NCBI GenBank assembly: GCA_020064725.1
Contig: JAGTWJ010000017.1
Location: forward strand, 1,426,001-1,490,000
DNA from: Drechslerella dactyloides
Lineage: Eukaryota; Ascomycota; Orbiliomycetes; Orbiliales; Orbiliaceae
Length of the DNA: 64,000 bases
Direction: 5' to 3'
In this document: positions 33,949 to 44,296 of the stretch, piece by piece
Layout of the letters: each line of letters begins with the position of its first letter
How positions within the stretch are numbered: position 1 is the first letter of the stretch
Program-made: the position numbers and the translations under genes
Notes under the pieces: model-generated
The model's database searches: none
Told to the model about the DNA's origin: nothing
What the model saw: only the letters and a program-made list of their open reading frames with translations

Positions 33949-34900
33949 ATGTCCGTCGCATTCAAGTTCAACGAGTGGCCTACCGCGCCGCAAGGCCGCC
34001 CTGAGTCCTTTGTCTCTGATATCTCGGAAGACAGCCATCCGCAAGGGTCAACCAGCCGTGATTACGTTCCCTCGATATCTTCCGGGAAATCGTCTAACAA
34101 CCAGCGCCGCGCCTCATCGCCTGTGGAGAAAGAAGAGGGGTCGCTATCCAAGCGCGGAGAGCGGTCTGGGGGGACGAATCAGGACCTCGTATCACCGTCG
34201 CAGGAGAGCGAGAACGGAGACTCGTCTTTGAGCGATGTTGCAGAAGCGTACAAGAACCATGCGATAATCGCCGGTGGACCTAGCGGGAGCGGCAGGAGGA
34301 CACCCAGGGCGTATGAGAGGGGCGAGGTCATGTCCGAAGTAGTTGAGGGGCTGCAGGACGAGATCGAGCGGCTGAGGAACCTCCTCGAGCAGGAGGTAGA
34401 GAGGAGAGAAGAGATGAAGTCGGAGTTCGCCAGATGGAAGGATACCATGTGCGTAACGTACCCCAAGCCCTGCTGCATATGCATTGTCCAAGGCGTCAAG
34501 ATGCACTGCACGCGGGCACGAAGTGAGGACGGAGCCCAGCTGACATAAGGTGCGAAGTGCGCACAACACACGGGCGTATATCAAGAACTCGCAAGTCAAC
34601 CTCCACAAGAACCACATGAGAATCTATCCTCTACTCAATGACGACGGCCACTATCCCGACATGGTGGTATTCCCAAACACAGTCGGCGCTCTGATGAAGA
34701 TGAATGGTACAGGCTCAGCTGCCCCTCGAAATGATAATATACAAGTTTCTATATGTGAAAACTACATGCTAACTGCGGTATCTTGAGCAGAGGCGCATCT
34801 GACGAGGTTGGTGGTATTCTACCGCCTCCAGTCCGACCCTGCGATGGACTACTATGCAAAATACTGTGCTCTCCGAGACCACCTGGGCATCGAGCCCTAG
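33949..34900 (+). CDS. hypothetical coiled-coil protein, three exons
   Basis: Exons 33949-34452, 34550-34706 and 34791-34900 give 256 residues; introns are 97 and 84 nt. The first donor (GTAACG) is weak, but phase and downstream conservation-like sequence favour it. The N-terminal 110 residues are Ser/Pro-rich and disordered. Residues about 125-168 form a charged coiled coil (EIERLRNLLEQEVERREEMK). The C-terminal about 90 residues look folded, rich in aromatic, Asn and Leu (MRIYPLLNDDGHYPDMVVFP; LVVFYRLQSDPAMDYYAKYC). There is no signal peptide or membrane segment. I do not recognise the family. The three exons joining into one sensible protein ending at a clean TAG support a real gene. Confidence 0.6.
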
Positions 34901-35142
34901 CCGATCTGAAGCTGCCAGCACTGTCATTGTAGCGGCAGGGGAGTCCTCTCATTCAGGCTTGTAGCGCTATTGCGATCGAGTTATTTGTGCGAGTCGCATT
35001 ATGTATCGGTGATTTCCTAGACAGCCTGTTTCTATTCCCCCATTCCCGATTATATTATGTATCGATATGCCGAATTCCCACCTCGAATCTTAATCTTAGT
35101 ATCCAGTTTCTCCTTTAACACCAGCACACGCCAGAGTCCAGA

Positions 35143-35958
35143 TCACATAGCAATGCGTGACCTCAAGAAATTCCGATCGAAGTCCAGCTCCAGCCGTTCG
35201 GCGAACATCCTTGCTCGAAATGCAAGCTCCTCCGGTTTATCCTGCTCCATTTCCACCGTCACCGACAAGTATCGGTCTCCAATCAGGTTCTCGCCGTGAT
35301 TGGCTACAAAATAATTGCACAGTATCCAGTTGATAGGATTGCCGTCGCTCTTTGCTCTATACTTCCGATCGTCGCTCCTCCACTTATGCATCAAGTTAAG
35401 GAACTTCCCGACAGTCATCACTTCGTTCAGCATGAGCCTTTGCGGGGTGCAGAAGCTACCTCGGGCACTTCGGTATTTCGAGATAAAGAGTCCAACGGTG
35501 ACTGGGTTGCCAGTGTCGCAGCAACAGAACGCTGGTTGACGTAAAAATGATGACATGTTAAACAAATCTCGGCTTTTGCGACTAGGTATGCTATCGACAT
35601 CCACGAGAGTCCATGCGTGCTTTTGCCCGTGGCCCTCTATGTCGATGTGAGCCCAGGTAAACTTCTTTCGCTGGTTGTCCCACCGGAGCATGTTTTGGTG
35701 GGCTATAGCCCTGTGAATCCGCGGTGGTTCGCATGGGTTGATATTCCGTCCAAGGATGGAGGACGCACTCCGAGTGAGGGGTTTGTAGAGCTTTGCGCGG
35801 TTCCTAGGCCTTGACAAATGCATTCGCCAAGCTTTGCAGACCCGAGACAGGGTAGGGTGCTGGTACCATTCTGCCGATTCGAGGATGTGGTATTGGAGCT
35901 CCAGGGGAAGAGGGGATGTCGAATGGCCGTAGACAAGAGGCAGCGGCTGCTCCACCAT
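35143..35958 (-). CDS. F-box-like protein
   Basis: A single-exon frame of 271 residues. Residues 16-47 (LPLELQYHILESAEW..., then LSRVCKAWRMHL) match the F-box pattern of two helices with a Leu-Pro start and a V-C-x-x-W end. F-box proteins link substrates to SCF ubiquitin ligases through Skp1. The rest is an uncharacterised, moderately basic domain without visible WD40 or leucine-rich repeats. It contains the CCC triple near residue 147. A related copy lies head-to-head 1.5 kb away at 37446, carrying LPLEIQYQILEAA at the same place. Such F-box-like genes are lineage-specific and numerous in moulds. Role is unknown. Confidence 0.7.
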   Translation of the reverse strand: MVEQPLPLVYGHSTSPLPLELQYHILESAEWYQHPTLSRVCKAWRMHLSRPRNRAKLYKPLTRSASSILGRNINPCEPPRIHRAIAHQNMLRWDNQRKKFTWAHIDIEGHGQKHAWTLVDVDSIPSRKSRDLFNMSSFLRQPAFCCCDTGNPVTVGLFISKYRSARGSFCTPQRLMLNEVMTVGKFLNLMHKWRSDDRKYRAKSDGNPINWILCNYFVANHGENLIGDRYLSVTVEMEQDKPEELAFRARMFAERLELDFDRNFLRSRIAM

Positions 35959-37445
35959 TTTCTCCGAATGGCATCGATCTGTCGGGCGATGAGAAGGAGC
36001 TATCCGGGGCGAGTCTGCTCCTCAGCCCCATGAGCGTCCCAAGGGAGAGTGTTCGATATATATATGTATATACTCCAGGTATATATACACAGGAGAGTGG
36101 CATGTAGTTCCCAATTGGGTAAACCCAAGCTTCACTCGGATGCTTGTTCGATTTTGGCCAGGTGGACTGATACCATCGTGATATCGGCCAGTATGCAGGC
36201 GGCTAAGTACATACTTTTGCTTATCCATGCCCGCTCACGCCACTTTGACCCCGGCTCCACTAAATGTTGCATTTTGCCACGCGTTTCGTGTTGTCGACGC
36301 ACGCAACGCATTCTCAAAATGGCTGTCTTCCACTTCAGATCCGAGCTCGAGGCTGGGTGTCAGGCAACGCTGCTTGCCCTTGCGTTAATTAACCCGGTGC
36401 CCCTGACGAGTTTTAAGACGGATTCAACTACTATGGATTTACTCTTATGGTTCTCTGGTCACCTATAATATATCCTGATATGTACAAGAGCTAAAGTAAA
36501 CAATATTACAAATGGAGGATTAATTTGGTCTCGCGAATCTATCCAAGTCTGGCACTGAGAACTATTAATCCTTTCCAGGTACAAAAGCACCTTCCGAGGA
36601 CGAGGAATATTACCAAAGAGAGGACAGTGACCATCAAATTGCGCGCCAAGTACATACTTGCATGACCAGAGGACGAACGAAAATCAACGGCACGTGAGTA
36701 AGCAGTTAAGAAATTCATCAACCTGTTCAAACACATGCATATATATCACACTGATCCATTTGTTTTTCTACCGAATTATCTGAGTCCCCATTTCATGGGT
36801 TGCAGCGTTGGTCAGCCTCATAACACAGAACATGCCGTAATTAATTCTTTTATATCTATCGAAAACGGCGTCCATGCCGTAAAATTTCTGCGTAAGAGCC
36901 ACTTTACCCTAGTAAATGACTTCACGTTATGTCTAAACCAATGGTTCGGATTCGCTAAGGTGACATCCTTCATCGTATCCGCTGCAGTAGATGCCACAAC
37001 GTTACGCTTCTTGTGAGCAGCACGTGAGCCCCTGCCGTGATAAATTCATACCAGCATTTCGCGCTGAATCGAGGCACAGGCAAACCCTTCCTACAAATGA
37101 ACCACATTGTCGGGCCGCCAAACGATACTATCCTGGTACTATACCTACTGACTGCCGAACGAATCCGAGCTAGTATATATACGTATAGACCCAGAACTTT
37201 AATGTTTGACTTTATATATTATGCCTAGGGCGATAAGCTAGCATACATATATACATGCAGATATTACACTCAAACCGCCTGAATACACTCATACGTATAC
37301 TAATGCATAAAGGGAAGTATAATACTACTGCTCCAAGCGCCAATACTCCATTTACTTTCTTGCGCCCTGTCGCGACGAAGGAAGCTTCAGCGACACAGTA
37401 CGCATACCCTAGTATACACGGTATAGCCGGTACCGATATATCGCG
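35959..37445. other. divergent intergenic region between F-box paralogues, 1.5 kb
   Basis: Separates the two F-box-like genes and must hold both promoters. AT-rich, with TATATA clusters near 36057-36080 and 37170-37260. Short ORFs are not recognisable. Confidence 0.45.
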
Positions 37446-38300
37446 ATGGACTCGCCAGACTTTGACCACGATCTGAGCAAGCATGGCTCATGCGAGAAAA
37501 ATAACGATCAAACAGAATCAGCTCCTCCAATGCGCCTGTACCTTCCTCTCGAAATCCAGTACCAAATACTCGAGGCAGCCTCCATCATCCAGTATCATAC
37601 CCTGAAGCGAGTGTGTAGGGACCGGCGAAATTTTATCTCGCGCCTACCGTATAGCCGCTACGTCCCATGCACCATCGCCGACGGCCCTTATAAAGAGCCG
37701 GTATTTCTCTTTCACAACGCTATCTGCAGCTACTCCCACATCTGTATCGACAACACCAATTTAGTCAATTGGGAAGTTCAAAATGCCGTCCAAGAGGGTA
37801 TGGTTTCGCTTGAAGACACTAACATCGAAGACTACCTCTCTGAGCCTCTTTTGATCCCCAATCCGGATGTACTGGATCGAGTCGGGCAAGACACGGTTTA
37901 TGTCTAGTCGACCTGCGGGCCGGGGTTCACCAATGCCCCTAGAGCCAAAGACCGGAAATATTTCTTAGGCCACTTCACGAGCTTCGGGGTCTTGTTAGGG
38001 ACCATTTTCACACCAAAAATTACCACGAACCTAGAAGAAAGGCCGAGTAAGAGGGAAATGTCGGATAATGTAGCCAGTCTTACCGTCCAGAAATATCTTC
38101 AATGCCTGATCTCAAAATTACCCCCGCACGATCGCCCCAAATTGTATGTTATTCGCAAGGCGCCTCAGCTACAGCAATATATTACGTTCAGCAGTGACCA
38201 TATCCAGCAGCATGGTTACGTCACATCACAATATCTAACTACAGTCCGCCTTGGTAGTTGGCCGCCTCGGTCGAGCCGAACTCTCAGCTCTGACCCATAG
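37446..38300 (+). pseudogene. F-box-like paralogue broken by an in-frame amber codon
   Basis: One reading frame runs 285 codons from the ATG at 37446 to the stop at 38298-38300, with a single TAG at 37905-37907. The first part (153 residues) has an F-box-like motif LPLEIQYQILEAASI...LKRVC near residues 33-58, similar to the intact gene at 35143-35958. The part after the TAG has TVQKYLQCLISK and SQYLTTVRL, which pair with TVGKFLN and DRYLSVTVEM of the paralogue. The halves thus belong to one ancestral protein. I tested nearby GT/AG pairs and none removes the TAG while keeping frame. A sequencing error or programmed read-through cannot be excluded. Confidence 0.6.
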
Positions 38301-38789
38301 CCAGCGGGTATCACAAATAACAATGCAAGTAGAGACCTTGATGGGGGGGTTTTTTTTTTTCGCTTTCCGGCAGCAGATTTGATCATATACCCAAAGTAAG
38401 CTATGCTAGCACCCGGATGCTCGGGAGATATACCATAGCCTACATACCGGCTGCCAAGTTCATCAATTTTAATACCGTTTCTATCATATCAATAGCTAGT
38501 GTATACTGGCTGTATGACTGTGTAAAGAAAACCCATGCGCAAGTTCTCTATCCTCAAGAGATATTGTGGCCCGCAGACTAGCCATTCCAACATTCGCCGT
38601 TGATTTCCATAATGCAACTTATTGACAAACCCATGACAATATGCACTGTAAAGATTCAATCCGCGCTCTATGCCCAGTCTAAAACACAAAAAATGCCCTA
38701 CGCCGTGGGAAAAAAACCGAAAAAACATATCGGCTAACCACAAAACTTCCATTACCACCGATGCCACCGACCAGCGTGACTTAAAGCTA
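38301..38789. other. intergenic, 489 bp
   Basis: Contains a G7-T12 homopolymer junction at about 38344-38360. Otherwise nothing is seen between the convergent F-box pseudogene and the con-13-like gene. Confidence 0.5.
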
Positions 38790-39885
38790 TCAATGAAACC
38801 TGCAAGGCCCAACGACCTTCCTCGCAGTTACCGCCGCTCTACGCGTCGACATTTTTCCATCTTTGCTCACGTTCTCCGACGGCGGGATCTTCTTTCCAGT
38901 GCATTGCAGACTGTACGTCATATATCTAGCCCTGAATACCCTCAAAAGTCTGCTCAACTGATTGTCAAAACAGCCGGGGTGGTAGCTCGTAGGTATGTAG
39001 CCGCGAATGGATTGGTATAGTGCTGTGACAGTGACTTGGGCAAAGTCTTCGATGTTGTTGGTGTTAGCGTAGTCATCAGGGACACAAGTATCTTTCGATA
39101 CAGCGTCCATCCACTGCTCGGAGCCTATGTGTAATGCAAGATAATTAGCATTAGAAGACCATTTGAATATTCAAACATTTGCAAAGGTAGCAATATCGAT
39201 TGTTCGTTTTCCAAAAAAAGGTCTTCTGTACTAGCAAAAAAATTGAAGTTCTAACGTACCGCTCTCGTCGTTCTGAAGATTCAGCGCGGCGTCCATCTGA
39301 TGACCGGTCTCGTGAATCCAAACCGAAGGCGTACTACAGTCACCCTTGAACAGAATATCTCCAATGTCCGTGTACGAGAACGCAGAGCAACTCGTATCCT
39401 TCACCGCGATCGGATGGCGGACAAGCTCGCGCATATGCAGCGGGAGCCGGCCGAACAAACTCGCCATACTTTCGACGCTTAGCTGTGCGGTTCTCTCGCG
39501 GCAAAATACCCACGGCTCCTGACAGCCCTGCAGTCCACGTAATATCGCATGTCAGTATCTATTTATCAATCACACATATGTGCATGTTTACCACTGAATG
39601 GGGTTATGCGGATGTGGATGGCCATACTTGCGTGTATGCGACATTATACGCTTCCATATCCTTTGGGTCAACGCTAGAATCCGTAAAGCGCTCTTTGCAT
39701 CCTTCAGGGATCAAGTTGCCCCTCCATTTCTTGATGACATGCTCTGCTGGGCGTGTATCTTCCAGAAACCCGGGATCGAAGAGGTCGTGGAGTCCATCCG
39801 AGTAGGCGACTTCGTCTCTGACCGCCTGGACGGTGTTGGCAGAGATGGCTAGAGTAATAGCAAGTGCTACCTTATCGAGCAGCAT
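38790..39885 (-). CDS. secreted con-13-like protein with HExxH motif
   Basis: Exons 39885-39628, 39527-39260 and 39124-38790 give 286 residues. Introns are 100 and 135 nt with GTATGG and GTACGT donors. A signal peptide covers residues 1-21 (MLLDKVALAITLAISANTVQA). Exon 2 carries WIHETGHQMD, a zinc-peptidase HExxH motif, and exon 3 carries the family segment DTCVPDDYANTNNIEDFAQV. This combination fits the fungal family typified by Neurospora conidiation-specific protein 13, a group of secreted metallopeptidase-like proteins. The Glu in NNIEDFAQV could be the third zinc ligand. Activity has rarely been shown for this family, so proteolysis is an inference. The C-terminus ends in a basic tail longer than I expect. 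Confidence 0.82.
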
Positions 39886-41474
39886 TATTACTTGAGACAA
39901 TATACTGAAGATAATTTGTGTAGAGAGACGATAAGGTAGAGAGTATATATTTCTAAATGCTATTTATTCCGTTGAATCTCGAGTAATCAGGGCCAGGCCG
40001 CCTTATATACAGATGTGGTATATATTACCCACAAGTCAACCAGCATCGTTGCGAGGTTGTCTCGTAAACCAGACTACTAGTCCTTGGGCCAGCGCAGGCA
40101 TCCTGGCCTGCGAGACAAGTTGCGAGGCCCGAAACATCAGATCATAAACTTATTTGTAAAATTGAGGCTTACAGCGAACGCTCGGGGCCGATCGTATGGA
40201 TGGAAACGTCAAACTAGCGCGGCTATTCAGAATTGTCTAGCGGCGAATCGCCCGATTGGATTCCGAGCTACTGGGATATGTGCTACTATTTTCTGGCATT
40301 TAATTTCTATTCCTCGATATCGCTTTCTAGTTTATAATTATACAGTTGTCATGTAAGCACGGCAGGTATGGTACCTGAAGAGCCAATAATCATAGCCATT
40401 GACAGTGTAATATTGCTATCCGGTACAGCCGAGGTTTGGGTTATATTAGGTCCGAAAGCCTCAGCATCGAATTCATTCGGCAAACTCCCCAGACTTGCCT
40501 TATAGCCACACCAAGTTAACTCGAGTAATCCCTGACCGGTTTCCAAATCCCTCGAATCACATCGCAGACAACGCGAAAAATACAACAACTGACGAGCTAT
40601 TTCAAATGCCGAAGCTAAGATCTTATACGAATGCATCGCCACACCTTCGTATCAATATATTTCCAAACGTCGCAACTTATTTTTAGCCAGCCAGCTCGAG
40701 CGTTCACCGACTCGACTCATACGCCACATGAATCTCGGTAGTAAACGAGGAACCTTCGAGCCTCCATGTCTATTAGGTTACCCAATTATCAAGCTTTTGC
40801 CTAGCCCGGATGATACGAGACAAGGAAGGGCTTTGCTCACGAGACCAGTTTATTCTCGCCCGCTTAAGCTTGCTTGGCCTGTGATCCTTAGCGCACGCAA
40901 TACATGTCAGCCTTGTAGTTTTGATTCAGACCCGGACCGGGTTATCCTGCCTCCCCAGCAAGCTCATGGCAATCGACGGAAAGTTTTGCCGCTGACGTAA
41001 CAGTCCTATTCCCTAGTCGGAGACTTTGCCGATGGGTTGATTGCAATTTCGACTGATTCCAAATATCGGCTTCGTAACCGTATACACGCTAAGAGTCTCG
41101 AAGCCCGATCTGCAGAGCGCCAGGGGTTACGAACGCCCACGCTACTAGCATTATTCTCAATACCCTGAACCCCCATCAGAATATACGATCACGAGTTGGT
41201 AATATGGAATATTTTACTATTGGTTGCTCTATCCTCAACCTCTTCGTACACCAGGCCGGTCGCCCCCATACAATAACAAATCAACAAAGAGGTGCAGAAG
41301 GCACACCAGAATAGAGCTACCTTCGCATCCAGAATAAGTCTTATACCAGGAGCTTGAAAGAAAGAGAAAGAAACACCATGAAGAAAACCTGTATCAGTCA
41401 ACACCTGAAAACCCCGAAGCGCCGATTCCCTATCAATAAAAAAGAAACCTAGTAAAAAAAACTCCATCTAACGG
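39886..41474. other. intergenic, 1.6 kb
   Basis: Between the con-13-like gene promoter and the BRF1 3' end. A minus-strand frame at 40349-40642 (97 codons) has a cysteine pair CLRCDS but no clear match. A plus-strand frame at 40728-41000 is similar. I do not call either as a gene. Confidence 0.4.
39944..39949 (-). promoter_or_regulatory. TATA-like element of the con-13-like gene
   Basis: TATATA (minus strand) about 60 bp upstream of the ATG at 39885. A short leader would result. Confidence 0.45.
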
Positions 41475-43403
41475 TTATGGCGTTTTGATCTCTTCGAATA
41501 AGCTATCGAGCGCCGCATAATTGATCTTTCGTGAGAACGTCTTCTTTTTCATCATCTCCCGTGCCGCTTCCGCCGGACTGGCCGGCATATCCGGGAAGCT
41601 GCTGTCTCGCGGCTTGGCCTTGCCGCGCTTCTTGCGCGTCTTCTTACCAACGCCTGCCTTTTCATCCGCTTCCATCTTGAGTCGCTTTGCTTCCTGCGCG
41701 AGGAGGTATTCTCGGTTGTATTCGTACCAGATCTTAGTTTTCAGCGCGACCTCATCGGGGGTCATCATGATTGATTCGATCTCGTCGTCGTCGACATCTT
41801 CGAGGTTCTCCGGATCGGCGGAGACAGCGGATGGTGGGAGAAGCGCCTGCTGTCGGAGACGCTCGCGGCGGATATCTTCGACAGCGCTTTGAGTTTCCGG
41901 GTTGTTGATCAGGGCGAGGATCTCGGCTTCAAGTGGGCTGTCGGGCGACGTTGCTGCTTTGCCGTCAGCTGAGGATTCGGCTGGGTCATCCTGAGAAGGG
42001 GTCATTCCGCCGGGAGATGCCGTCGTGATTGGAGGTGAGAAAGGACGCGGTGGTGCTGGGACGGTATTAATCGGAGCTCTGTTTTGGATGGTCGTCGGAT
42101 CAGTGGTAGGAATCGCCGGAATCGCGAATCCGTCCGCGTCGACACGAAGGCGCTTGCGAGATGGTCCTTCGCCACCACTGTCGTCCTTGAACGCTTTCTT
42201 TGCAGATTCATTCGCAGCATTAGCTGCAGCACCCGGACCGACAAGACGGCCATCGGGACCGAGGAAGTTGCCGGCGGTGAGGTCGATGACAGGTGTGCCT
42301 ACCTGCTCTTCGTCGTCCTCCTCATTCTCGATGACTTCGCCGTCTTCGTTGACGCTCTTGACCCATCGCCTTCTCCTCTTCTTCGTCTTGTTGCTGTCTC
42401 CAAAGCTTGGCGGGTCGTGATATTGTTCGAGCCACATGTTACGGAACTCGCTTACGGTCAACTCGCTGCTCTTTGTGTTCTTAAACTCCTCAAGGCGCTT
42501 GTTGATAGTCATGGTCGCGACCTTGACGACGTAGACGATTTCAGTGACTGTTCGGCGAAAGTTGTTCATGCGGGCGGCAATGATAAGTGCTGCACCGCAG
42601 ACACCAGCGGGCCGACGGCCCTCCATGATCCAGTCGCGATCCATACGTTGGACGATCTTGATGGCATCTCGACAGACCTGCTGGGTCTTATCGCCGAACT
42701 CCAGATGCTTCGCGAAACGTCGGATCCAGAGCTCAGGGTCAAGCTGTGGGATATTGAGGTGCAGCGTCTTGACAAGCTTGAGATAGGTGGCGCCAAGGGA
42801 GAAAACATTGATCTGGAGGATGTCGGAAAAGTCGATGAGCATGTGTGCACTCTTGTCGAGGCGGCATGCGATGTACAAGCAGCAGGCGACGACATGCTGC
42901 GTCTTTCGTCCCTGAATGAAGTTGTGCGTGACGGCCAGCGTGAAGTAGCGGGCCGCGGTCTCGACAAACCGGTCGTGGACGCTTAACGCCGACGCTAACT
43001 GGTTCAGTTTCCTGCGGCCTGGACATCCGAATCGCATTAGCACGTTGAACCCATGCCTTGTCAAAGGAAAAAAACAGCCCAAAAAAAACATCAGGGAGAT
43101 GTCAAAATAAAACTTGATGGAGGGAAACTATTTCGCAGACTCACCATTCGCAATAACTTGTTCTCGTGTCTCGGCAGTTCCGTGACGACGGAAGGGCCCC
43201 GAGGAGCGGGCATGCTTCTGGTCAGCACCGACGTAGGAACCTTGGACGACAGCGGCACCCGACGAGGTTTCGCCAAAGGTAATCTCGGAGACGATGAAGG
43301 ACTCGGTGACGACGGTACCACAGTTGGTACAGATACGCTTGTCATCGATGTCCTCGACGGACGGGTTCGAGCAGGACGGGTTGGGACAAGAAGGACCCGC
43401 CAT
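41475..43403 (-). CDS. BRF1: transcription factor IIIB subunit Brf1
   Basis: Exons 43403-43145 and 43018-41475 give 600 residues; the 126-nt intron has donor GTGAGT. Brf1 is the TFIIB-related subunit of TFIIIB, recruiting Pol III to tRNA and 5S genes. The N-terminal zinc ribbon has Cys6, Cys11, Cys25 and Cys28 (MAGPSCPNPSC ... ICTNCG). Two cyclin-like repeats follow (about 95-290), with signatures such as HVVACCLYIACR and VCGAALIIAARMNNFRRT. The C-terminal part holds the Brf1-specific TBP-binding region (KTKIWYEYNREYLLAQEAKR ... FSRKINYAALDSLFEE). The central 290-430 linker is disordered. The start at 43403 is chosen because it begins the zinc ribbon; an in-frame upstream ATG at 43595 adds unrelated sequence. 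Confidence 0.95.
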
Positions 43404-44296
43404 AGCTGGTAGCTGCCAGTGGCGGGGGACTGATAGAATGGTATTGAGGCGCGGTGATAAAGGCAGGGAAGGGTAAAAGCAATTAGCGTAACTTTTATCA
43501 GCAGTTGACAGACGTTTTATGGATGTCAGTCGTGGTGGTGGTGATGGATGGCGGATGGAGGGAAGGCGATGGGATGAGTCTTTGGGTCGGACCAAGGTTC
43601 GAACGCTGTCTAATTTTTTATGATTTTTCTGCGTGGGAAAACACCTTGGCGGGTGAGTCAGTTAGAGCAGTCCTAACCACCCAGCCAGACACCGCCCACA
43701 ACACGCCCGCCGATGGAACCCGCCGCCTGTACTTAAACTCCCGGCTGCCGGCCAGCGATATTTCTCTACCACGAGTGTCTACGTATCGAACGAGCGAGAA
43801 TGAGAGGGTTTTAAGGTTCATGAATGATATTGGCGACCGGCTATCCGGTCCTAAGGATAAGCGGATCGTAACAAGGGAGTTGCGGGTGGTGACAGTAACA
43901 GGATGAATAGTGCTTATAAGATGATCCGCCATCGCTTTCCCCTGCAGACAAAACTATTCGTGCATCGTAATCCGTAACGTCCGTGGTGGTGAAATGATAA
44001 GGAAACCCATATATAGAAAACAGAACAGACAGCATGGAAGCCGCCTCAGGGACATATATAGAAAGAGACCGAACGAAATGATTAGAACAGCAGGGTATTT
44101 TTTTTGGGTTCCTATGCAGGTGTGAACGTTGCTCCTGGAGCTTGTTGCTATATAGCAAGTTCTATCAAGCTTTGTGGATCTCCTACGGTGGCTCTCGACC
44201 TCACAGGCTACCTCGAAGAATCCTCCAGTGTTTCCAGATATTCATCTTCCTGCCCTCGGCATCTGGTGGATTCTCGGTAGGTCCCACACCTCGAAA
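43404..44296. other. intergenic, 893 bp
   Basis: BRF1 promoter region followed by the RSC7 3' flank. I see no gene. Confidence 0.5.

Noticed and set aside
33596..33961. 121-codon minus-strand ORF
   Set aside because: Antisense to the leader and start of the coiled-coil gene, with no motif.
37890..37995. Hidden intron to bypass the amber codon in the F-box paralogue
   Set aside because: All GT/AG pairs I tried have lengths that shift the frame.
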